In this document: piece after piece, positions 1-11,139 of the stretch
Position numbering within the stretch: the first letter of the stretch is position 1
Layout: the number at the start of each line of letters is the position of its first letter
Program-made: the position numbers and the translations under genes
Notes under the pieces: model-generated
Told to the model about the DNA's origin: nothing
What the model saw: the letters and a program-made list of their open reading frames with translations, nothing else
The model's database searches: none
Origin: Nipponacmea schrenckii
Taxonomy: Eukaryota; Mollusca; Gastropoda; Lottiidae
Direction: 5' to 3'
DNA length: 64,000 nucleotides
NCBI GenBank assembly: GCA_030562195.1
Contig: CM060202.1
Coordinates: forward strand, 29,250,317 to 29,314,316

Positions 1-648
1 TAGAACCAACACCCTAACTGACTGTGCTATAGAACCAACACCCTAACTGACTGTACTATAGAACCAACACTCTAACTGACTGTACTATAGAACCAACACT
101 CTAACCGACTGTGTTATAGAACCAACACTCAAACTGAGTAAGCTATAGAACCAACACTCTAACTGACTGTACTATAGAACCAACACTCTAACTGACTGTA
201 CTATAGAACCAACACTCTAACTGACTGTACTATAGAACCAACACTCTAACCGACTGTATTATATAGAACCAACACTCTAACTGACTGTACTATAGAACCA
301 ACACTCTAACTGACTGTACTATAGAACCAACACCCTAACTGACTGTGCTATAGAACCAACACTCTGACTGTGCTATAGAACCAACACTCTAACCGACTGT
401 ACTATAGAACCAACACTCTAACCGACTGTGATATATAGAACCAACACTCTAACCGACTGTTCTATAGAACCAACACTCTAACTGACTGTGCTATAGAACC
501 AACACCCTAACTGACTGTGCTATAGAACCAACACTCTAACTGACTGTACTATAGAACCAACACTCTAACTGACTGTGCTATAGAACCAACACTCAAACTG
601 AGTAAGCTATAAAACCAACACTCAAACTGAGTAAGCTAGTACCTTACA
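1..648. repeat. 29-bp minisatellite array, about 22 copies
   Basis: A tandem array already running at base 1, so its left edge is outside the window. Each 29-bp unit contains TAGAACCAACAC followed by CTAACTGACTGT and a variable join (GCTA, ACTA, TATA). Copies are nearly identical; variants include CTAACCGACTG and, towards the right end, CAAACTGAGTAAG. It ends at about 648 where the last diverged units meet unique sequence. No open frame or transcript signal is seen in it. Confidence 0.95.
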
Positions 649-2017
649 ATATACAATATAGAATGGAATAGTCAATGATAATTATTCTAACAATGGTTAT
701 AAAGCTATTAGATATTATCCTACACTATAATAATAATGGTGATATTTTACTGTGTTGACTTAATCATTTCCAATTGTCATTTTCTCACGTTTATAATTAT
801 ACTATTGTCTGATTATCAAATTATTTCTGTGAAATCACTGGGTATGATGATGGTATTTGTAAAGTGGTTGGTTGGATTTCTCACACTGCCATCATGTTTT
901 TAATTCAGTAACAAATGGTGGCACCAACCTTCCTAACTTGGGATACAAATGGGACACAGACTGACTAAATGGGGGTGGGGTGGATAACTGTCAAAGCTAA
1001 ATATTAATCTCTATGGAGATGTAATACTAAGAGTTGCGAGCCAGATGAAACGGTTCTACTCTAAAAATGTCTAAAAAAACATTTATTGATTTTGTGCATT
1101 TCTGTATTATTACACATATTTTGGGTCAAGATGAATAAAAATAATAATATAAATTTGATTTTGTGGAAATGAAGTGGGGGTACAGATGAAGGTGCTAAGC
1201 ATTTTGCCAGGGGTGTGGGGAAAGTTTTAAGTTCATGATGACAAATTAATCCAACCTATATTAAACTTGTTTAATCAGTGCCCTATGATGATAGACTTAT
1301 AATTGAGTTATACATAAATACATCAGTATTCCAGCGTTATAGATATAACACCCTTAGGCGTTCAGACATAAAACACATAATCAATGATTACAAACGCTTT
1401 TCCAATCAATGATGACAAACGCTTTCCAAATCAATGATGCTATAATCTCAATTAATGGAGTAAACGATAATTGTTAAAAATATTTATTAATAAAGTTATT
1501 AATCCCTTTATTCATTTCATTATCCTACGGGTAGATTCAACATAGATTATTTTCAGCAGTCCCTACCTGAATGGTGACTTTTAGTAGTATCACATAGTGC
1601 AAAGATTATTTTTTAAATTTTTTAACTGGGTACTATGTTCAAAATGATTTAAAACATAATCATAATAATTATAAAGAGAGCTTGCCAGGCAAGGTAATAT
1701 ATGCCCACTGGCAGCTTGACTTTGAATAATGTATGGGGCAATAACTATAAATCATAACAATAATTTGAAAATTGTTATCAATGCCAATGCTTGATAACAC
1801 CAAGTTTATCAAAATCCATTGAAAATTGCAGCTTTTACAGCAACCACAATAAAATTTGATGCGATTTGACAAAGTCAAGAGTAGTAACTCAAAAAACGTT
1901 CCTGTGGGTGTAGAAAATATCAAGGCTTTGAAAAAATGTGTCTAATTGGCTTTAAATTTTTGATTCTAGTTTACAACTATTGTATTGTCAAGTTCTTCCA
2001 TACTGAATTCATCTTCA

Positions 2018-2445
2018 TTAGCCCAGAAGGTGCAGAAGATCAGGATGTAAAACTCCATTCATTTCTAAATATAGCTCTGTCTTCATTAACACATAAGGTG
2101 CAGAAGATTGGGACGTAAAACTCCATTCATTTCTATACCCAAAATTCACTTTCTCGATCCCTTCAATAGACGTGAATATTTTTAATTGCCGTTTTATAAA
2201 CATAGACGAAATATTATAAAATATTCATCACAGATAATTTCAAATAATATTGACAATTGATTGTTTTTAGAATCTATAATATTTTGTATAATCAAACATC
2301 GCATTGTTAAAATTATTCCATTGTTTTGGTTAAATGGATTGAAAGAAATATTTTTTACGAAATTACATGCCTAAGATATATTTCAAAAAAATGAATGGAG
2401 TTTTACGTCCTATTCTACCCCTAATGGGTTAATGAAGATGAGAGA
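2018..2445. repeat. Family S1 heads in inverted arrangement
   Basis: Two minus-oriented heads of interspersed family S1 lie in tandem at about 2018-2140 (AAAACTCCATTCATTTC preceded by AAGGTGCAGAAGA). A plus-oriented head at about 2388-2445 carries AATGAATGGAGTTTTACGTC. About 250 bp of AT-rich sequence separates them. S1 recurs at least ten times in the window. Confidence 0.7.
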
Positions 2446-3660
2446 TAAATTTAAGCTTCACTTGTTAAAGAAAAGGGTCAGTAAATCAGCCAAGTCTGAT
2501 GCCCTAGTTTTGAAACAAACCAAACCATCATCTAAAAAAAAATAGGGGTCATAAACTAGTAAAATGGTAACGTAACAGACACTAGATTTCATTTGACAAT
2601 ACAGTTACAAAACCTAGTACATACCATCCACAAAAAGGGTAAACTTAAAATCACAATGAAGACCACTCTTTCAAATTTAACCCAGAGTTATCACACCTTT
2701 TAAGTAAGAAAGATATAAGAAAGTGTATCAGTAAGACAAACCTGACACTGTAATAAAGATCATTCTAGACAAACTCTTCAATCTTTTGTAAAGGAGATAA
2801 TTATAGTATTAATTTCAAACTCAGACACATTATTTTTAACTTTTTTCAGGAACTCTCTAATTATAAACAGTATCTTTTTACTCCTTCTTTACTTTTACAT
2901 CAAAGATTCACGTACAGTCTGAGAAATGCTTTGAAAATATTTTTTCTCGCATGTATTTTCAAACATGGGAAAATTAAAAACACTTGACTACAATGATTAA
3001 ACGTCTAAACCAACCGTGAAATTTTACAGGGACAGCCAATGAGCATCAATATTAAACATTTTTTGCATCTCAAACTTCAGTTTTTATCAATAAATATTGC
3101 TAACAGTAAAAGGAAATCTTTCTGAATTTTGATTTCTGACAACATTTTCAATTTTTATAAATAAATCTAAACTACATTCACAAACTAGCTTTGAAAAAGC
3201 TAATATGACAAAACATAACTTACTGTATATCTGCCTAAATATCATGCATGAGTCAAACTTTTTAACTTGTGGAGAAAATCTTTCTAAATATGTGACAATC
3301 TAACTGATTAAATATCTAATGTATTGATATTGATAAAACTTTCCGACACAGAATTCCTGATAATATGGAACTTTGATCTGTTTTCATGAAAGATTGAGTG
3401 ACAATTATTGTTTACAGAGCGTGACAAATGGATGCCGGTACTATCAGGAACAGGAACAGCAATCAAATCAATCAAATCAATACAGATCAATAACCTTTAG
3501 ATTAATATATCAAATTCCTGATTGATTAGAATAGAAAATCAGTCTATTTCATTGACAACTATTTAGAAAATTTCACACTGTTGCTCAAACACCTGACATC
3601 ACTCTACTCTTGAGTTACATTGAAGTACATGGACATTGGTTTACCATAGAGACACTATGG

Positions 3661-3890
3661 AATGAATGGAGTTTTACGTCCTACTCTTCTGCACCTAATA
3701 GGCTAATGAAAACGGGCAACACCATGCAGTGTGCTATGATGGACGTTTTGCCAGGACAGCGGCCTTAGCCTGCTCTTTTTCGATTTCCAACTGTCGAAAG
3801 ATTTTGAACGGGCAGAGCCTGTAGCACACAGGGCCTAGGTTAATTGTCCCATCTGAACGACCGGATGCTTTTTCCATGTCATTCCCTCCG
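3661..3890 (+). repeat. Family S1 interspersed element, longest copy
   Basis: The most complete copy of a SINE-like family. It begins AATGAATGGAGTTTTACGTC, continues with TACTCTTCTGCACCTAATAG and a middle block ATTTTGCCAGGACAGC-like, then GATTTCCAACTGTC, CACAGGGCCTAGGTTAATTG and TCCCATCTGAACGAC, and ends near a C/T-rich CATTCCCTCC. Other body copies are at 29455-29665, 33215-33400, 35545-35640, 36265-36510 and, reversed, 63363-63535. No open frame is conserved between copies, so it looks non-autonomous. The class is inferred from length and copy number, not from recognised A or B boxes. Confidence 0.7.
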
Positions 3891-3954
3891 AAAAATTAGT
3901 TTTAGAAGGTGACTGACTGTAAGTCAGGCTTTAATTGATCTCATGATGATGACC

Positions 3955-4035
3955 ATTATAGTAGTGGAGGTTGTCACGAACGAAACAGACCATACGTACT
4001 CCTGATGGCGCTTCTCTTTGGAGGAGTCCACTACA
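3955..4035 (-). repeat. Family S3 interspersed fragment
   Basis: Reverse-oriented copy of a short family whose forward core reads GTGGACTCCTC, AAGAGAAG and then CATCAGGTGTTTCGAA. Forward copies are at 24645-24705, 24795-24855, 24950-25015 and 45620-45680; a reverse half-copy is at about 41070-41105. Confidence 0.55.
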
Positions 4036-4967
4036 GTACAACTTATACTTCGATTTTGCCAAAATTTGAACAAGGTTTTGGATTAATGATCTTGTCTGGT
4101 TTGAATAGATCTGGAACTGTTTATCTTCCTTCATGGATTGTAACTAATTAAGTTTGGAATTTGAAATGATACAATGTCTTGACTGCTGCTATCATTTTGG
4201 TATTGACTAGTCAAGCATGAAGGTAGTCACCTCTCGAAAATTCCATGATTTTCTCATGAAGATATTGATCGACAACTAAACTTTTTTCCAATTTGCATGG
4301 AAAACCATTTGATCTTGTAAGTGATCATGTTAAGCTAGAGGGCAATAACCTAATTGACAATGTTTCTACCAAGTTATTTAGATAATTTGAGTGGCTACTA
4401 TGTTTGAAAGGGAGGTAATTTCTATGATATCTTTTCAATTAGAACTAAATTGATAGTTTTCATTAACCAAACAAGGAATCTATTACATGGTAATAAGATA
4501 AATAGAACACACGTCATTTTTATAGAAAGGAGCTAATACTAGAATACTCAGAATTAACATGAAAATTTCCAACTCATAGAAAACTCTCAGAAGACACAAT
4601 ATATAAATCTGGCATCGCTGTATTAAGAAATTAAAATACTCACAAAGTGTATTCAGTATCACATTCAAATAGATGATAGCATGACGAGAAAGTAATAACA
4701 TTCTAGAAGACTCATTTTAAAATCTGGCAACACTGTATTTAAAAAACGAAACTACTAACAAAAATAATAAGCTATGTGTATTCACAGTCACAATTAAATA
4801 GAGGATAGCATAGTGTAAAACCATGTTTCAGGTTCTGTTTTTAATACTTCTGAATTGCTGCTGACTTGAGAAACCCACTTGCCATTTAGGGCAACATACT
4901 TCCTGAACACCTGATGCCACTCTTTAACTCCGACACGTCATAAACCTTTGGGTCATTCATTAGAGAA

Positions 4968-5140
4968 TTAACAGACCCGAACATGATTGGAGTCCATTAT
5001 TAGACTAAATCAGTCAAATGACGGCATGGGTCATGATATTTTCCCGTATGAAAAGTAAGTCACGCCATCAAAATGTCTCCATACTATCCTAGTGTGTCCT
5101 GATTCTGGTAACTAGGCTATACGCATTCTCGTATGGAATC
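4968..5140 (+). repeat. Family S2 interspersed element
   Basis: Copy of an approximately 170-bp family beginning AACAGACCCGAACATGATTG, passing through GTCATGATATTTTCCCGTAT and ending GTGTCCTGATTCTGGTAACT. Other plus-oriented copies are at 15860-16010, 40540-40710 and 46365-46520. All four are on the same strand. No open frame is shared. Confidence 0.7.
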
Positions 5141-5669
5141 CACATATCTAATAATGTTTGTTTGAAATATTAATTTCATCAAGGCATTTTCTTAGAAATT
5201 GAAGTAAAAAGGTAAAAACTTAAATAAATCAAAATAGTTGAAATTTCATCTTAAGATCAAAGAGCAAACTCATCAACAAACAAATATTTATAATGAAAGA
5301 AATCAAAATATTAGTTTTTCAAATTAGGCATATCATGAGAAAATTACAAAACTTTCTTTTGGCATGATGACAATTTGCTGGATCAGTTGGGCATAAATTT
5401 TATATAATTTCTATTTCATCTTACAAATTGATTATCAAATACAGGAATTTGTTTACGTTGATATGTTTATTATCCCATCAGGTATAGGGCATCCTGTATA
5501 TCACATTCCTGCCAAATATGTTGTACAACTGAAATCGTGACACACATTTCAATTACAAGTACATAAATGTGAAAGAAAAGGAGGCAGGCAGTCAGACAAT
5601 TTGAAATTGGTCAATGACGGAAGTTCTTTGTATGTAATCAATTTTGCACTTTGATTATATATGAGTGGG

Positions 5670-6005
5670 TATACATGTTCTGGAAAGTGGAGAAGGAATG
5701 GAGGAAAACATTTTAGGGAAAAGGAAGGAAGTTTCGTAGGGAATGGGGAAGGAAATGGAAATGATGTTATGGATTGAGAATGTGGAAGAGGACGGTGTGT
5801 GGGGTGGGGCTGAGGAAAGGGAAGGGAATGATAATGGGAAATGAGAATGGGGAGGGCAAAGGATTGAAAAAAAAAATGTGGAAAGGAGTGGAAAGGAGGG
5901 AAAAGTAGGGAAAAGAAAGGCTTAAGGAAGAGGGTAAGGAAAATGGAAAGGAAATCAATTAGGGTAAGTTAGAGGTAAGGAAGAATGGGAAAACTGAAAG
6001 TGAGA
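5670..6005 (+). repeat. Purine-rich tract (A/G on plus strand)
   Basis: Over about 330 bases the plus strand is overwhelmingly A and G, with runs such as GGGAAAAGGAAGGAAG and GGAAGGGAATG. It has no fixed period. Open frames here give Pro/Ser/Phe-rich low-complexity peptides and are not genes. Such polypurine tracts can form triplex DNA, but nothing in the sequence shows a function. Confidence 0.8.
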
Positions 6006-6891
6006 TTGTTTTAACTGAAACCAGGTATCTGTAAAATATCTAGAAGAGAACAAATTCAATTGGACTTGGTTCTTCCCTTATCATTAACACAATTAAAATA
6101 CTTTAAATTTCAGATCTCCAAATCTCAAAATATCAACTTCTGATTTTAATGCCAAAAGACTTTCTCTTTAGTGCAGTTACAAACTTCTGGCATAAAATTA
6201 AAAACAAATGACCTTGGTGAAGGTCAAACAAATAGAGAACAAAATCTGGCAATGTTATTTCGGTACTAAATTTATAAACAATTTCCCCAGTCTTCAAAAT
6301 ATATCAGCCAAAATCATCAGAATTATATTGTATAAGTCATTTTAAAACAGTTGTTATTAACAGATTGTTTAAGGGTACTTTGATTCCTTCTGTTTTCAAA
6401 GGAAGACAAATAAAGAATAAGTCTAGATATTAACCCTGTGCCAGTGCCTTTAATTGAATAGTAACTTGATACTTTCCCTAATGCCTAGATATGACCATAT
6501 ATACATTGAACTATTGTGTAGGTCCCAAAATTAATAGAAATGCAACAAACTCTAACATTAATTAACCCTTCACCAGGGAAGAGAGAGGCCTCAACTTTTA
6601 ATGTTTATCATTCTATATTTGAATGTGGACTGCTAAGACAAATTCTCCTCCCTCACTTAAATACACTCTTGTCTCATCAGTTCTGATAAATTAGTCAAAC
6701 AATTGGAATACAGACAGCAATAGAAAAAAAGCAGAATTTTACATCTCAATGTTCTAAATCTTTCCAAATGGAGCTAACAATTTGTAATTCTAAAGTTATG
6801 ACAGATTGATTTGAAGTTCCCAAGAAATAATCCAGATTGTAATCTACAGAAGAACAGTGAATAACACTTGCTTAACCTAAAATTAGATACT

Positions 6892-7100
6892 TACCTGCCA
6901 GAATCCAGATTTAAGATCAATCTACAGTTGTACAAGGGTCAGCATTACATCATTATTACAAATTAGCTTTTTATCCCAAGACAAACATTGGGCAATACTG
7001 GGGTGACCTTTCAAATGAGATAAGTAATTGCCAGAATCCAGATGTGAGATCTATCTGAGAAAAATGTCTAGTATCAAATCTGAAAACATATGTAATAAAC
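6892..7100 (-). pseudogene. Relic of an LTR-retrotransposon reverse transcriptase
   Basis: The minus strand encodes two partial copies of the same short motif: IDLKSGFWQV at about 6892-6920 and FSQIDLTSGFWQLLI at about 7020-7070. This resembles the segment around the first catalytic aspartate of Ty3/Gypsy-type reverse transcriptases (a consensus like FSxLDLxSGFWQ). The frame is open for only about 60 codons, and no RNase H, integrase or second catalytic motif was seen nearby, so at most it is a decayed, internally duplicated fragment. The call rests on one short motif and could be chance. Confidence 0.35.
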
Positions 7101-7860
7101 CAATGGCAACCAGTTGATAATCCTTTCAAACAGAAGTAACAAATTAATGACACACTAGCTGTGTGCCCTGATTTATTTAGAGGTTTTATCTAAATCAAAA
7201 AAAAATGCTCAATTTCATTTATCACAGGTTTCTAGAAATCACAATTTATAACAAATCAGACCAATTATAGAAAGAAATTCCGGAGAAAACAGCATGATAT
7301 TCCTGGAGTATGATTCTGAAGAAGACATCTATCGCTATGGTAATATTCTTTTCAATTATCTTTACACAGTTACGCAGCTGAGGTTCTTGTTAACCTTTCT
7401 TTAAACTTCCTTCATGTTTTAAAGGGATAGATTCCCCATTTTCAGAAGTAGACTCGTGTCTAGATTAGATTGAATAGTTTCAGAATGCTAGAAATTCATG
7501 TATATCACATAATTCGTCAAATACACCTTAAACTAGAAATTTCACTTTCTATTTCTATATATGTCTATTCTATATATATATATCATCGAATTTATAAAAA
7601 TAATGAGTAGTCATTTAAATTTTCAAACGCAGAAATTCTAGACACACATGGATTTTAACTGTGAACACTATTAACTAACAAAGCCCTTGTCAAACAGACG
7701 GAAAATCTGTCCCCTTGAACACAAAACTTGAAATTAAGCAGCATTGAATTTGGATGATCCAATACCATGTCAATTTAATAATGTCCTTGTGTTGGTCTTT
7801 ATTTAAACATATAAGACTATCAGGTATTGTTCTTTCATTGAGCTGTTCTATTCATTGTTG
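7101..7860. other. Non-coding, nothing recognised
   Basis: AT-rich sequence with a short TATATA run near 7560-7580. No exon, RNA gene or repeat family was recognised. Confidence 0.5.
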
Positions 7861-7861
7861 T

Positions 7862-8090
7862 CTCCAGACAGTGGAATTTTTGCTTCCATATGATGGAGTT
7901 GTTGTGTTCAGATGATGGAATTGAAATTGTTGCTTCCATATGATGGAGTTGTTGTTTCCAGACCGTGGAATTGTTGTGTTCAGATGATGGAATTGAAATT
8001 GTTGCTTCCAGACCTTGGAATTGTTGTTTCCAGACCGTGGAATTGTTGCTTCCAGACCTTGGAAATGTTATTTCCAGATGATGGAATCTT
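7862..8090. repeat. Minisatellite of about 21 bp, diverged
   Basis: About eleven diverged copies of a unit containing TTCCAGACCGTGGAATTGTTG, with alternating variants (CCATATGATGGAGTTGTTG, TTCAGATGATGGAATTG). An open frame across it (7912-8103, plus) only translates the repeat. Confidence 0.85.
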
Positions 8091-8576
8091 CATACCATAT
8101 TAGTTAACTGATAAAAAATATTTTCAGCACATCTTTTGGATTTCAGGTTTCATTTTGGTTTTGATTCCACTGTCCCTGTTGATCTTCTGGTATCATAGTT
8201 GATGAAAGATTTATTCTGTTTCCAATAAAACACATTATAATTCCACACCTACATGTCTCTTTATACATGAGGGAGATTCAGATCAAAAAAATCTAAATTG
8301 CTTGAAATCTGCAAACAATTTGTGTGGATGTAATTATTTTAAATGGAAAAATTTTATTCTAGCGAAAGAAATTGTGAGTTATTATGTCAATTTGAATTGA
8401 ATTCTTTAAAACTATAATAGGTTTCTGAATGAAATTATTTTTAAATAATTTATTTAACTTTATGTACAATGTTAAAATCCAAGATTGTAAGTGAAACAGA
8501 AATAATATACAATTTATGAAAATATAATAGAACAGGTGTGAAACTCTGAGTAATAACATGTTTCAGGTTCTGTTTA

Positions 8577-9044
8577 ATATTTCTATATCACTCTATAATT
8601 GATGTATTGAGCACTATATTAACAGTGGTATTTCTATATCACTCTACAATTGATGTATTGAGCACTATATTAACAGTGGTATTTCTATATTGCTTTACAA
8701 TTAATGTATTGAGCTCTATTTTAACAGTGGTATTTCTATATTGCTCTACAATTGATGTATTGGTCACTATTTTAACAGTGCTATTTCTATATCACTCTAC
8801 AATTGATGTATTGAGCACTATTATAACAGTGGTATTTCTATATTGCTCTACAATTGATGTATAGAGCTCTAGTTTAAAAGTGCTATTTTTATATCACTCT
8901 AAAATTGCTGTATTGAGCACTATATTAACAGTGGTATTTCTATATCACTCTGTAATTGATTTATTCAGCACTATTATAACAGTGGTATTTCTATATCACT
9001 CTGCAATTGATGTATTCAGCTCTATTTTAACAGTTTAACAGTGA
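8577..9044. repeat. 51-bp tandem repeat, 9 copies
   Basis: Nine units start at 8580 and recur every 51 bases. Each has TTTCTATATCACTCTACAAT, GATGTATTGAGCAC and TTAACAGTGGTA. Because 51 is a multiple of three, one plus frame stays open across five units (8607-8864) and gives a 17-residue repeating hydrophobic peptide. This is a by-product of the repeat, with no sign of selection. The sequence just left of the array (about 8530-8580) matches an interspersed family seen also at 4805-4850 and 60595-60660 (ATGTTTCAGGTTCTGTTT). Confidence 0.9.
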
Positions 9045-9099
9045 TTTTGATTTAAGTATAGTAATTGTAATGTGTATTTGTTAATTTTAAAGTGAATGT

Positions 9100-9189
9100 T
9101 ATGTATTATTATGTATTATTATGTATTATTATGTATTATTATGTAATATTATGTAATATTATGTAATGTTATGTAATATTATGTAATAT
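9100..9189. repeat. 10-bp tandem repeat
   Basis: Nine copies of ATGTATTATT shifting to ATGTAATATT part-way along, a simple AT-rich short tandem repeat. Confidence 0.9.
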
Positions 9190-9774
9190 ATGCATTGTAA
9201 AGTGTAATGGTAACAGTCTGTAGATTAGATATTTTCTATATTATTATGTTATTGAATGCTGTAGAGTGTTATCAAGTATGTAAGTAATGATATATTATAA
9301 ATGTCAATGTTTAAATCCATACAGTCTCATTACAACAGTGGTACTTAACATTTCAAAATTATAAAATTGAATCTGAATACGTTGATCAATTTCTATCAAA
9401 TTCAGAGTAAAATAAATAATAGAATCTTGATTAATAATTCTTATTCTCAGTGGGTTCGGACTTGACCAAATCCTTGAAAATCATGTCTGTATCAATCTAA
9501 ATATTTCTAATTGGTCAGTCCACGTAAAAAAATGTCTTTATATTTTGTTAATAAGACATGTTTAAATCTTATTGTATTTGTATCATTCTAAACATTCTTA
9601 TTGGTCAATACAATATATTTAAACCAAATCAAACACTGCTCTAAGCAGTTCTATATTCTTGTCAGTGTAAACACTTCAAGGAGAATTTTATCAAGTTTGA
9701 GTTAAATTCTACTTTTGTTTGTCACACCACAAGTCGTAATGAGACTGGACGTTAAGAAAACAAGAGTTACCTAC
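9190..9774. other. PHLDB1: Intron 3' of the last recognised PHLDB exon
   Basis: AT-rich non-coding sequence following (in gene sense) the donor at 9774. The next coding exon should start with one base completing the AGN codon, but no such exon was found here or further left. Confidence 0.5.
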
Positions 9775-9961
9775 CTTGTTTCCTTCTCAGATGGTGTTTC
9801 ACAGCTACTGGATATACTAGACTCTTCTGATTCCAGAGAATTAAAACTTTTACAGTTTGCTTCTCGTAATCGTCTTTCTTCCCAGAGTAACCTCCCTTCA
9901 TCTGCTGCCCTGCGTTTTAACTCCTCTAGTCTTTTCTTTTCATGGTCGATTATATTGTTAC
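9775..9961 (-). CDS. PHLDB1: PHLDB exon: charged helix and conserved Ser-rich motif
   Basis: 187-base exon. The acceptor reads ...AATTATCAG and the donor AACAAG|GTAGGT. It enters with two bases completing a Gly codon from the previous exon and leaves two bases (AG) into the next codon. The first half is a basic/acidic helix (KRLEELKRRAADEG, WEERRLRE); the second half carries CKSFNSLESEESSISS and CETPSEKE. A block of this kind follows the coiled coil in animal LL5 proteins and is one of the firmest family signatures here. It is the most C-terminal exon recognised; the linker and PH domain should follow. Confidence 0.9.
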
Positions 9962-10334
9962 CTGATAATTACAATAAACATGACTAAATGAACTAGACTC
10001 GAAATTCAATTTTCATATATAATAGATTCCCATAGCAGGGGAAAACAATTTAAATACCATTGTCCTGTCGTCTTATGTTTTGGCTAAGTACTTTCTTCAG
10101 GAACACTTCAGTAGTCTATGATCACATTTTTTTTTTTCGTCCTTATTAACTAACCAAAGTTTACATTGGATTTGATTTTCTTTCTTTTATAACTTTTACC
10201 TCCATTCTAATCTAACCCATTTTCAACAAGAGTCCTGTTCTAATGTTATTAATTTCAACCAATCAATGTAGGTCATATATCAATCAAGAATCAAGAAGAG
10301 CAAAAAAATTTAAAATAAATTCTACTGCAACAAG

Positions 10335-10569
10335 CATATGGTGAAATCTAATCAAAATGGCTTTAGATTTTTCCCTCCAACTCTAACTTTTCCCCTCTCC
10401 CCTCCTTCACCAACAATTCACAAACATTGCTGTACCTTCCACTTTAAATTAGTATGCGGTGAATCTAATCAAAATTGGCTTAAGATTTTCCCCTCGCCCC
10501 CTCTCCTTCCTCTTTACCATATCAAATCACAATAAACATGGCTATAGATTTTGCCCCCCCCCCCCCCCC
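10335..10569. repeat. Diverged triplicate ending in a run of 16 C
   Basis: Three related blocks at about 10338-10395, 10455-10500 and 10515-10569 share AATCTAATCAAAATGGCTT and then a pyrimidine tail. The third tail is an uninterrupted run of 16 C at 10554-10569. On the gene strand this is G16, starting 26 bases past the donor of the exon at 10596-10755. Confidence 0.8.
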
Positions 10570-10595
10570 ACCACTGTTAAATGACATATTCATAC

Positions 10596-10755
10596 CTTGT
10601 TGTTCCATAAATAAGGATCTATTTTTCTCTATTTCTAACATGGTAGCCGATTTTTTTCGTTCCCCGTTTCCAATATCCAGAAAACTATCGCTACCAATTT
10701 TCCGTTTTGGACTTTCCAAGAGATCTCGGCATAACGTAGCACTGTCGTATTTCTC
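10596..10755 (-). CDS. PHLDB1: PHLDB exon: basic linker with helix
   Basis: 160-base exon. The acceptor is TTTATTTTAG before GAG AAA TAC and the donor is CAACAAG|GTATGA. It enters in phase 0 and leaves one base over. The 53 residues begin EKYDSATLCRDLLESP, then a basic segment with KRKIGSD and GERKKSATMLEIEKNR. SATMxEIExNR and a following EQQ are typical of the region just before the conserved Ser-rich motif of LL5 proteins (inferred from family memory, not an alignment). Confidence 0.88.
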
Positions 10756-11139
10756 CTAAAATAAATAAATCAGAAACTATAATTTATAAAAAAATTAAAA
10801 GCCATATAATCACATTTCAAATTTTTTTTGTAACCTTTATGTTTTCAAAATGCAAGCACTATTCTGTATGATAGGTTAGTAGTCACACCAAACAAAGCAT
10901 AATGATGCATATTAATAGATGAAGCTTATAGATCAACTGTCAAGGAATAAGACAGAAATAGGGTTTGTATATTTTCTTATATTGACAATCAACAGATAGA
11001 ACCCTCTAAAAGATATCAAAATAAAATTGCTTTCTTTTTATGTGTAATTTCAACATTTTAAATGCATGTAAACATAGTGTAAGACCTAACAATCAAATTT
11101 TGATTTATTCAGAAATATTGTTATTTGAAGGGAAATGTT

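Larger units (their letters stand above)
649..5660. other. Non-coding stretch with interspersed repeat fragments
   Basis: No convincing exon is seen on either strand. If the PHLDB gene continues to the left, this is intron or 3' region of that gene, but no PH-domain coding sequence was recognised. It contains a two-copy 30-bp direct repeat near 1380-1440 (ACAAACGCTTT motif) and fragments of the interspersed families listed separately at 2018-2445, 3661-3890, 3955-4035 and 4968-5140. The short open frames here fall in or beside these repeats. Confidence 0.6.

Noticed and set aside
1..9774. PH domain exons of the PHLDB gene
   Set aside because: I looked for the minus-strand coding of a KTWKKRWFVF-like motif and of the C-terminal helix (WMDVIVTGAEGY-like) and saw neither. 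They probably lie beyond base 1, but a divergent exon could have been missed.
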